Source: Chlamydiales bacterium (GTDB taxonomy: Bacteria > Chlamydiota > Chlamydiia > Chlamydiales > JACRBE01). Taken from it: DNA of 61,197 bases. Shown here piece after piece: positions 8,852 through 15,956 of this stretch (positions are counted from its first letter, which is position 1; every line of letters begins with the position of its first letter). Location: positions 1-61,197 of the forward strand of contig JACRBE010000059.1 in assembly GCA_016213235.1 (NCBI GenBank), written 5' to 3'. The notes below the pieces were generated by a model. It had not been told where the DNA came from. It ran no database searches and was given only the letters and a program-made list of their open reading frames with translations. The position numbers and the translations under genes were made by a program.

Positions 8852-9736
8852 ATGCGAATTATTGGAATATTATTTTTATTTATTACACTAACTTGTAGCT
8901 ATGCTAATGAAAAAACACTCATTATTTCTCATCATTATGCGCAACCATTTTTCATTGAGCTGCAAGCGAAGACATTTCGTAAATTTATTAAAGATGACTA
9001 CGAATTTGTTGTATTTAACGATGCTAAAACCAGGGAATTAGAGCAGGAAATTTATCAATTATGTAAAAAGTACCAAATTCGTTGTATTCGTATTTCACCT
9101 GAAATACATAATCGGCCTTATTTATTTCGATTAAAGGGAGAAGATTATAATCATCCTTGCGTGCGTTGTGCCAATGTAGTGCAATACTCATTAGATATCT
9201 TGGGTTTCGATTATCCCGGGAAGGTAGTGATTATAGATTCTGATATGTTTCTAACAAAACCATTTTCTTTTGTAGAATATATGAATGGATATGATCTTGT
9301 TGCAGTACCGCAATCAAGAGATAATGGTGTAAAATATATTTGGAATGGAATAATTATGTTTAATATGCCGACACTACCTAATAGAAAAATGATGAATTTT
9401 AACTGTGGACGAATCGATGATGCACCAGTAGATGCTGGCGGGTATACTCATTATTATCTATCAAAGTATGCAGACATAATTAAAATAAAGGAAATAGGCC
9501 CTGCACATTTTTCTCATACGATTGATGATTACCATAATGGAGCGCTAGATTCCAATATGAATCATTTAATTCCTCTCATCGAGCTAGATCCTCCATCAAA
9601 TATGGAGACGTTTTTACAGGGGGCGATATTGCATTATAGAGGAGGGGGTCTTTGGGATCCGAAGCCAACTTCATACTATCAAAGAAAGAACAATTGTTTG
9701 CGAACATATATAGAATATATTCTTGAAAAAGAATAA
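8852..9736 (+). CDS. exported GT-A fold glycosyltransferase with DSD metal motif
   Basis: About 294 residues from ATG 8852; an ATG at 8837 would add five residues. GAGAAA precedes the chosen start, and the signal peptide reads MRIIGILFLFITLTCSYA. The KVVIIDSDMFL segment is a strand ending in a D-x-D motif, as in nucleotide-sugar-binding GT-A enzymes. It is followed by YDLVAVPQ and a mid-region WNGIIMFNMP, where GT-A enzymes bind acceptor and donor. The C terminus has HYRGGGLWD, compatible with the metal-binding His seen late in GT8-like folds. I cannot assign the CAZy family with confidence. It is the last gene of the plus-strand run and is convergent with the GT90-like gene, with 2 bases between stops. 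Confidence 0.66.
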   Translation: MRIIGILFLFITLTCSYANEKTLIISHHYAQPFFIELQAKTFRKFIKDDYEFVVFNDAKTRELEQEIYQLCKKYQIRCIRISPEIHNRPYLFRLKGEDYNHPCVRCANVVQYSLDILGFDYPGKVVIIDSDMFLTKPFSFVEYMNGYDLVAVPQSRDNGVKYIWNGIIMFNMPTLPNRKMMNFNCGRIDDAPVDAGGYTHYYLSKYADIIKIKEIGPAHFSHTIDDYHNGALDSNMNHLIPLIELDPPSNMETFLQGAILHYRGGGLWDPKPTSYYQRKNNCLRTYIEYILEKE

Positions 9737-9738
9737 AA

Positions 9739-10911
9739 TCAATTAGATAAGTTCAATGTATTATACTCTTTTAACACATGATATAAATATAAATATGTTG
9801 TGTTAATATCGAGATATTGTTTAGCGAACTCTTTGCCATTTATGGCAATTTGCTTTGCTTTTTCATCATTTTCTTTTAACCACATAATTATATCCGCTAA
9901 ATCACTGCAATCTGTTTGATAAGGTATATAATGTATATAAGGTTTTAATCCGGAATAATACCATTGAATATTTCCGCTATTTTGTTTAATAGACACACAA
10001 TTTGATCGTAATATCCACTGACACCGATGAAATCCATTTGAATATCCATCTACATCTATTAAATATTTGTATACACATGCATCATAGGGGAGAATTCCAT
10101 GAGAGCATAACAGAGGAGCAAAAGAATGCATTTCTTGACATATATGCGTTTGCTCTGGTGAAAAGTTTGTAAATTTTGCCCAAATAAGATCAGGATGATC
10201 AAGTGCAAATAAAACGAGTGTTGCACGACAGTTCATGCGCCAGGTCTTTTCATTGTTGAAATCTTTTCCGTTAGGGGCCCCAAGCCAGAAAGCTTTTGCA
10301 AGTTTTTGATCCCACGGAAAATCTTCGCTTGCTTTATCAATTTGCAACATTAAACTTGGCCTATCTTCCCAGACAGCAAACCAATCAGGTATGGTGATGT
10401 AGTTAGATGCATAATGTTTAGAAAAACATAAGATCGGATATTGTGACTGTTTATGGTGTACACCATCTCCAACGTCAAGAATATAATCCCCGGATGCGAT
10501 TCCAAATTCCGGCTGAGTTAAAATCCAATGCAAAGCCATAGCATATTCAGCTGCATTAGAGGGGAGTCTTTCGCTGTTATTACATCGCACATATAATTTA
10601 CCAGTACGAATGCGAAATTGTACCAATGTATTACGAGAATTAAAAAAACACTCTTCTAATTCTTCTAATGAAAAAGGATGAAAATTGCTTAGCTCTTGTT
10701 TAATATTAGCCAGCATCCAATCTGGAAGCTCATCGGTTTTTTGTACAGATGGTTGCAGAGTTGCAAAAGCGTTACTGTATAAAGATTTGAATCGATCTTT
10801 AACATATTCTTCAACATCGTTAAATTCATAATAAATGCGTTCATTAGCATTAATAGTTGAAATAGATATAATCAAATAAAAAATAAAAGTCTTTTTTCGA
10901 TATATTAGCAT
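9739..10911 (-). CDS. exported GT90 (CAP10/POGLUT-like) glycosyltransferase
   Basis: 390 residues with a basic, hydrophobic signal (MLIYRKKTFIFYLIISISTINA). The C-terminal half is a good match to the Glyco_transf_90 family. AFWLGAPNG (207-215) is followed by an Arg in TWRMNCRATL. YKYLIDVDGYSNGFHRCQWI (281-300) is the diagnostic nucleotide-sugar segment ending in LRSNCVSIKQ. LKPYIHYIPYQTDCSDL (322-338) closely resembles the LKPWxHYIPV..DLSDL element of animal POGLUT1. Animal members add glucose or xylose to serine in EGF repeats inside the ER; fungal Cap10 acts in capsule synthesis. A conserved Asp in DVGDG (146-150) could be the base region. Family call strong; donor and acceptor unknown. Confidence 0.85.
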   Translation of the reverse strand: MLIYRKKTFIFYLIISISTINANERIYYEFNDVEEYVKDRFKSLYSNAFATLQPSVQKTDELPDWMLANIKQELSNFHPFSLEELEECFFNSRNTLVQFRIRTGKLYVRCNNSERLPSNAAEYAMALHWILTQPEFGIASGDYILDVGDGVHHKQSQYPILCFSKHYASNYITIPDWFAVWEDRPSLMLQIDKASEDFPWDQKLAKAFWLGAPNGKDFNNEKTWRMNCRATLVLFALDHPDLIWAKFTNFSPEQTHICQEMHSFAPLLCSHGILPYDACVYKYLIDVDGYSNGFHRCQWILRSNCVSIKQNSGNIQWYYSGLKPYIHYIPYQTDCSDLADIIMWLKENDEKAKQIAINGKEFAKQYLDINTTYLYLYHVLKEYNTLNLSN

Positions 10912-10955
10912 TTTTAATTCTAAGTAAAATAATATCTTATATTAATAATTTTTTA

Positions 10956-11816
10956 TTAGTTATTAATATATGATTGCAAATATTTCTCCACCAAAGAAGG
11001 GTGATGCTCGATGATCCAGTCATCGACTTCTTGCCAAAATGACGGAGGCAATTTCTTTTGATGATATATCAAGGACTGTGTTAAAGAGTTATCTTTTGTG
11101 CTTTCGCTTTTACCGAAATTTTGTTCAAATAACCTGATGGATCTTTCCTGATGAAACTCCAACTTTTCAAGAAATTCATCAATATCAGGATGAGCTTGTC
11201 CAAGAAATTGTACAAGTTGTATTAATACTGGTTTGGGATTTAACATGAGATCTTCATAATAGATAAGTAATCTGTTATGTTCAGGCCATTTATCATAGAG
11301 GTAGATATTAGAAAAATAAGCACAATCCTTATCGAATAACTCCCCTTGAATTCTATTAGGCAGTTTCCATCTTTTATAGCTGCACTCTTTATAGTTGCGA
11401 AGTAATAAAATAAGCTTATCTTTCGTTGCATTGAAATTTTTATTAAGCATTTTATAAACCCTATTCATGTAACTGGGATCATGGCATTTCCAAATCATTG
11501 ATGCAAACAGGTCCGTATGTAAATCTTGATAAGTGAATCCAATTGGTAAATTAGCAAGTCTGAGATCGGTAGACTGCATGGTAGGTCGTTTTGTTAAAGA
11601 TTCAATACAATACCTGCACCAGGTATTACCGGAGTGTATTTCAGACAATAAAAAGGTTACATCTTCTTGATCTTTATTATATAATGATAGTGTTTGGAAT
11701 AGCTGCAGCCTTGTAAGTGGGTCAATCAAGGATCGGTTCTGAATGGCAAAGCTTAATAAGGGATGAATGACAGCAAATACAAAAAATGCATATCGAAAAT
11801 ATCTACAATTTAACAT
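10956..11816 (-). CDS. exported PAPS-dependent sulfotransferase-like protein
   Basis: 286 residues with a long hydrophobic N terminus (RYAFFVFAVIHPLLSFA) that fits a signal peptide or anchor. LLSEIHSGNTWCR (57-68) matches the 5'-phosphosulfate-binding loop of sulfotransferases (P-K-S-G-N-T-W type), although the usual Pro/Lys before SGNTW are replaced by Ile-His. LLLRNYKECSYKRW (137-150) is the 3'-phosphate-binding element, with Arg140 and Ser146. LLIYYEDLMLNPKPVLIQLVQFLG is the standard late helix pair. The cofactor would be PAPS and the acceptor a hydroxyl, often on a carbohydrate. It lies between the GT90 and tandem GT2 genes on the same strand. Confidence 0.8.
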   Translation of the reverse strand: MLNCRYFRYAFFVFAVIHPLLSFAIQNRSLIDPLTRLQLFQTLSLYNKDQEDVTFLLSEIHSGNTWCRYCIESLTKRPTMQSTDLRLANLPIGFTYQDLHTDLFASMIWKCHDPSYMNRVYKMLNKNFNATKDKLILLLRNYKECSYKRWKLPNRIQGELFDKDCAYFSNIYLYDKWPEHNRLLIYYEDLMLNPKPVLIQLVQFLGQAHPDIDEFLEKLEFHQERSIRLFEQNFGKSESTKDNSLTQSLIYHQKKLPPSFWQEVDDWIIEHHPSLVEKYLQSYINN

Positions 11817-11934
11817 GTGAGCCTCCTAAATACAAAGTTCAGGCTTTTCTGTATGCCAACAGAAGATATGCAGAATCCAACTAACATTTTTCTCTAATGT
11901 TCCTTTCAAGATACACATACTTTTGTAATAAGTA

Positions 11935-13539
11935 TCATTTCTTTAAAGGAGAATATGGTGGTAATGCACGTACATATTTATCTAAATAACGTTGTAATTC
12001 CATACTTACCTGATGATCGCTAATAGGATTCCTATCGTTATATATGTATAGTATTTTAGAAATAAACTGATAATGATTAGGCCCGCAAAGCTCCATCATA
12101 GGAATCATAGCTGCCATATCCCAGGTCATTTCCAGAAATTTGCCATCATACATAAAATTCTCTTTCTTCAGGTTGTTGAATAACCAGCATCTAAAAGTTT
12201 TCAAGTGAGAAGGGATGTTTTGCCATTTTCTATATGCGTTTTTTGCATTGATATGGTAAGGATAGTCTCGACAAAACCCTAGAACATGACTGTTTTTTTC
12301 CATATATTGACCATAGGTGAGCCATACATCTTTATTTGATTTGCGATAAATGCGGTCTAAATAAGAAAGAACATGTTTGTTGGCGAGCTCATCGTCTCCA
12401 TCTAGAATGACTACTACATTATTGGGCGGTACAAAGCGATGAATAGTGGTATAATAGTTGTAAGCAGCTCCCCTGCGCTCTGCATTTTGAATAAACGTCA
12501 CTCTATGTGTATTGTTTGTTTGCTGAACATAGCGTTGTACTTTTGTAAATGTGTCGTCTTGAGAGCAGTCATCAATGAAATAAATATGAAAATCACTATA
12601 TTTTTGCTCCAGGGCGCTTTTGATATTATCAATGCAGTAGCTTGTATTATTATAGGAAGCGATTACAATGGAAAAACCTGTAGAAGGAGGTTCTGTTTTG
12701 GAAATAATTTGTGGTAAGGACGTGAGAACAGGATATTTTGGTAGTGTTCGGATGTATATATCCAAATCTTTTTGTAGTGTTTTACTAACTCTGTGGTCGC
12801 TAATAGGGTTGTTGTCATTGTAAGTGTATAAAACATCTTTAATAAAACGGAAATTAGGCCCACACATTTCCATCATAGGGAGCATCATGGCCATATCCCA
12901 AGTCATAGGATAAAATTCACCATTATATTTTAGATCCTCAATTTGAATTTTTTTAAAAAGCCAGGAATAAAACGTTCTTAAATGGGATGGAATATGATGC
13001 CATTTACGATAGTCTTGATTTTGTACAATCTTTTCCGGCATAGGGGAACAAAAGCCGATATTTTTCGAGTTTTTCTCCTGAAATTGCCCGTAGGTTAACC
13101 ATACCTTATTATTTTCATCGGAGTACACTTTATTTAAATAGCTTAGCACATTGGAATGAGCTAGCGCATCATCTCCATCCAGTAATACAATGATATCATC
13201 ATCATCGGTATGTTCGTAGATAGAATGAAAAATATTCTTTAGCGCACCGCTTCGAGTAGGGTTATCTATAATGGTTAAGATGTCTTTTTTAGGAGAAGCC
13301 TCAATGATACAGTTAATGATATCGCTTGTAGCATCTGTAGAGCAATCATTGATATAAATGATTTTGTAGTTTGTGTAATTTTGATTAAGGGCACTTTCAA
13401 TATTCCACTTTGCATAGGCTTCATTATTATAAGAAGGAATAATGATAGCCATCGGCTTTTCAGAGGTAGTAGAAAAGAGAGACGAGATTAAAACTGCAAA
13501 TAGTATTGTAAATATAGAGCTTGATATCCATTTGTTCAT
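11935..13539 (-). CDS. exported protein with two tandem GT2 glycosyltransferase domains
   Basis: 534 residues: a signal or anchor (WISSSIFTILFAVLISSLFS), then two copies of one GT2 module (about 30-270 and 290-530). Each copy has the start (IIIPSYNNEAY / IVIASYNNTSY), the IYINDCSTD / IYFIDDCSQD strand, the metal motif in LLDGDDALA / ILDGDDELA, a WLTYGQ(F/Y)xEKNS block, TWDMA(M/A)MxPMMExCGPN and YNDxNPISDHxVS. The copies are similar enough to show intragenic duplication, and both retain the Asp motif, so both could be active, as in chain-polymerising dual GT2 enzymes. It starts 3 bases downstream of the GT6 gene and is probably co-transcribed with it. Donor and acceptor unknown. Confidence 0.85.
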   Translation of the reverse strand: MNKWISSSIFTILFAVLISSLFSTTSEKPMAIIIPSYNNEAYAKWNIESALNQNYTNYKIIYINDCSTDATSDIINCIIEASPKKDILTIIDNPTRSGALKNIFHSIYEHTDDDDIIVLLDGDDALAHSNVLSYLNKVYSDENNKVWLTYGQFQEKNSKNIGFCSPMPEKIVQNQDYRKWHHIPSHLRTFYSWLFKKIQIEDLKYNGEFYPMTWDMAMMLPMMEMCGPNFRFIKDVLYTYNDNNPISDHRVSKTLQKDLDIYIRTLPKYPVLTSLPQIISKTEPPSTGFSIVIASYNNTSYCIDNIKSALEQKYSDFHIYFIDDCSQDDTFTKVQRYVQQTNNTHRVTFIQNAERRGAAYNYYTTIHRFVPPNNVVVILDGDDELANKHVLSYLDRIYRKSNKDVWLTYGQYMEKNSHVLGFCRDYPYHINAKNAYRKWQNIPSHLKTFRCWLFNNLKKENFMYDGKFLEMTWDMAAMIPMMELCGPNHYQFISKILYIYNDRNPISDHQVSMELQRYLDKYVRALPPYSPLKK

Positions 13540-13542
13540 AAA

Positions 13543-14277
13543 TTACTTCCTCATTTCGGCATGGTTTTTGTCTAAAGCTAAGAGTTTTTTCTCATAGGGC
13601 AGGTTCCAACTTTCTGGATAACAATAAGATGGGTTTAATATTTTTGTGGGAGGATTGTTGATAAAGTATCTGTTGAGATGGCTTTCGTCATGCCAAACAG
13701 CGATGAAGTTTTTTGTTAGATCCGCTTCTATATTGTTGGAAAGAGTCCCACAAAGTTTAACAAATTCTTCCTTGTTTGCTCCATAAAAACCACCGGCAAA
13801 GTAATAAGATCCTTCATTATCATTAATACAAGCCATCGAGATAGGATTGGTTTCATAAGATCCGCGTTTGCCCACAAATCCGGGATGCTGAGTGGCTACA
13901 CGATCGGAAAGGATTTCAGAGCCAACATCTGCAACAAAAAGCATGTCTGCATCACTTGCAAAAATATAATCTAAATCGTTAAAAGCATCTTTATTGTTGT
14001 AATAAACGCTAAATCGCATCATGGTATCATGTGGCCATCCTAGCCTTTTTTGTTCAATACGAACAACATCTTTTGCGGGTTGCAATTGTTGATCAGTAAA
14101 AACAAAGTAGGTTACTTTATGATCAGTGCAAAAATGTTTTCTTGCTGATTCGATAAACGTTTCTGCATAGGTGGCATATTTTCCTGTAGCCATAATACAA
14201 AGACCCACATTTTTGCATTCGCTAAGAGTTACAATTGAAAGAAAACAAGAAATCAGAGAGATTATTAGCTTACGCAT
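13543..14277 (-). CDS. exported GT6 (ABO/alpha-1,3-galactosyltransferase family) glycosyltransferase
   Basis: 244 residues with signal peptide MRKLIISLISCFLSIVTLSE. The family is read from ASDADMLF with the metal-binding D109-A-D111, THPGF-like QHPGF (130-134), YYFAGGFYGA (158-167) and WHDESHLNRYF (195-205) followed by PPTKILNPSY. These are the signature blocks of vertebrate ABO transferases and alpha-1,3-galactosyltransferase, which add Gal or GalNAc in alpha-1,3 linkage. Vertebrate enzymes use DVD plus manganese; most characterised bacterial GT6 enzymes carry N-x-N there, so the intact DAD here is notable. It is the first gene of the minus-strand run down to 11935 and is divergent from namZ with a 27-base gap. 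Confidence 0.93.
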   Translation of the reverse strand: MRKLIISLISCFLSIVTLSECKNVGLCIMATGKYATYAETFIESARKHFCTDHKVTYFVFTDQQLQPAKDVVRIEQKRLGWPHDTMMRFSVYYNNKDAFNDLDYIFASDADMLFVADVGSEILSDRVATQHPGFVGKRGSYETNPISMACINDNEGSYYFAGGFYGANKEEFVKLCGTLSNNIEADLTKNFIAVWHDESHLNRYFINNPPTKILNPSYCYPESWNLPYEKKLLALDKNHAEMRK

Positions 14278-14304
14278 GATTTAACCCAACTTTTTAATAA
14301 AAAT

Positions 14305-15540
14305 ATGCTGGATAAAATAATTAAATTTGTCAATATTTCTTTCCTGTTTCTATTTATGATTCAAGCAGATATTCGCCTTGGTGTAGATCGTTTTTTTACT
14401 GATGGATTTGCTTTAGAAATTAAAGGAAAAAACGTAGCCCTTTATACGAATCATACAGGAATTAATTCAGAGAGAAAAAGTACCATTGCATTATTTCGGG
14501 AAAAGTCGGGGAAAGATTTTCAGTTTGTTGCCATTTTTACACCGGAGCATGGCATTAACGGTAGCAGTTTTGCTAATGAAAAAGTAGATTCTCAAGTGGG
14601 AAAGATACCCATTTACAGTTTGCATGGTGATGTGCGCCGCCCGAGCGAATCAATGCTAAAAAATGTAGAGGTCATTGTTTGTGATATTCAAGATATTGGT
14701 GTTAGATCTTATACCTATGCAACAACGCTATTTTATATCATGGAAGAAGCGGCTAAAAAAAAGATAGCAGTTGTTGTGTTAGATAGGCCCAATCCACTTG
14801 GAGATGTAGTAGATGGACCTATGTTAAATGATAAATATAGATCATTTGTTGGACATATCAATGTTCCGTATTGTCACGGGATGACGCTGGGTGAACTTGC
14901 TATGTTTTTTAATGAAGAATATAACATACGTGCGGCTCTTAAAGTAGTATCGATGCAGGGATATAAAAGAGATATGGTGTTTTATGAAACAGGTCTTTCA
15001 TGGATTCCAACAAGTCCCCATATTCCGGAAGCAGACACCCCTTTTTTTTATGCAGCTACAGGGCTAATGGGCGATCTTAGCCTGGTGAATATTGGTGTTG
15101 GTTATACACTTCCATTTAAGATAGTGGGTGCGCCCTGGATTGATGCAGATCGGTTAGCAAAACTATTAAATGATCAGAAACTGACAGGAGTTTATTTTTC
15201 ACCGTTTCATTTCAAACCTTTTTTTGGTTTGTATAAGGGAGAGGAGTGTCATGGAATTATTATCCATATTACAAATGCCAAAGCATTTAAACCGCTAATT
15301 GTGCAGTATGTTCTTTTAGGAACGCTGAAAAATATGTATCCCGACATTGTAGAAAAAAAATTAAAAGAGCTCCCGCTGCAGAAAAAAGAAGCTTTTTGTA
15401 AGACGACAGGGGGAGAGGAGATTTACTCTATGCTCGTGAATGAAAAGTATGTAATCTGGAAATTGATGGAACTTCACAAGAAGGAAAGAGCGGAATTTGT
15501 CTTAAAAAGAGAGAAATATCTTGTGCCCGAATACAAATAA
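14305..15540 (+). CDS. namZ: NamZ-type exo-beta-N-acetylmuramidase (DUF1343)
   Basis: 411 residues. The N terminus (IIKFVNISFLFLFMIQADI) is a signal peptide. The mature protein opens with LGVDRFF, then VALYTNHTGIN, FTPEHGI, YSLHGDVRRPS, VCDIQDIGVRSYTYATTL and DRPNPLGDVVDGP, the conserved string of DUF1343/GH171. The founding member, B. subtilis NamZ, removes terminal MurNAc from peptidoglycan fragments. In a chlamydia it would trim or recycle the thin septal peptidoglycan, presumably in the periplasm. It ends about 100 bases before groES and has its own orientation relative to the GT6 gene. Confidence 0.85.
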   Translation: MLDKIIKFVNISFLFLFMIQADIRLGVDRFFTDGFALEIKGKNVALYTNHTGINSERKSTIALFREKSGKDFQFVAIFTPEHGINGSSFANEKVDSQVGKIPIYSLHGDVRRPSESMLKNVEVIVCDIQDIGVRSYTYATTLFYIMEEAAKKKIAVVVLDRPNPLGDVVDGPMLNDKYRSFVGHINVPYCHGMTLGELAMFFNEEYNIRAALKVVSMQGYKRDMVFYETGLSWIPTSPHIPEADTPFFYAATGLMGDLSLVNIGVGYTLPFKIVGAPWIDADRLAKLLNDQKLTGVYFSPFHFKPFFGLYKGEECHGIIIHITNAKAFKPLIVQYVLLGTLKNMYPDIVEKKLKELPLQKKEAFCKTTGGEEIYSMLVNEKYVIWKLMELHKKERAEFVLKREKYLVPEYK

Positions 15541-15544
15541 AATT

Positions 15545-15571
15545 TTAGCACAATCCTTCGCTCACTGCTAA
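15545..15571. promoter_or_regulatory. degenerate CIRCE-like operator (HrcA site) before groES
   Basis: Arms TTAGCACAA (15545-15553) and CACTGCTAA (15563-15571) with 9 bases between. Against the CIRCE consensus TTAGCACTC-N9-GAGTGCTAA, 14 of 18 arm bases agree and the 27-base length is exact. It lies just upstream of the -35 element, so heat-inducible repression by HrcA is likely. hrcA itself is not in the window. Confidence 0.72.
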
Positions 15572-15575
15572 ATCC

Positions 15576-15604
15576 TTGACAGAAAGGATAAAAACATCTA
15601 ATAT
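15576..15604 (+). promoter_or_regulatory. groESL promoter
   Basis: TTGACA at 15576-15581 (perfect -35), 17 bases, then TAATAT at 15599-15604 as the -10, about 38 bases before the groES ATG. The CIRCE-like element abuts it upstream. Confidence 0.75.
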
Positions 15605-15641
15605 CAAAGGCTAAAAATTAAAGAAAAATAGGAGTATAACA

Positions 15642-15944
15642 ATGACTGCTAAAGTTAAAATGGTACGACCTCTTGGGAATCGTATTTTAGTAAAACGTGA
15701 AATAGAAACTTCAAAAGGTGGGATTTTACTTCCTGAAAGCTCACAAGAAAAGCCAAAACAAGGTGAAGTAGTTGCGGTAGGCCCAGGTAAGGTAGATGAT
15801 CAAGGACATCATCAAAAGATGCTTGTAAAAGAAGGTGATACGATTGTGTTTTCATCTTATGCAGGCACGAAAATTTCTTTAAAAGGTGATGAAGGAGAAT
15901 ATTTAATCATGACAGAAGATGATGTATTAGCGGTGTTAGAATAA
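15642..15944 (+). CDS. groES: co-chaperonin GroES
   Basis: A 100-residue Hsp10 that caps GroEL rings. The sequence has the usual opening (VRPLGNRILVKR), the mobile-loop region with GGILLPESSQEKPKQGEVVAVGPG (given here in part as GGILLP and QGEVVAVGPG), and the closing EYLIMTEDDVLAVLE. The ribosome site AGGAG lies just upstream of ATG 15642. It forms an operon with groEL (12 bases between) under the CIRCE-like operator. Confidence 0.97.
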   Translation: MTAKVKMVRPLGNRILVKREIETSKGGILLPESSQEKPKQGEVVAVGPGKVDDQGHHQKMLVKEGDTIVFSSYAGTKISLKGDEGEYLIMTEDDVLAVLE

Positions 15945-15956
15945 GGAGATAGAAAC

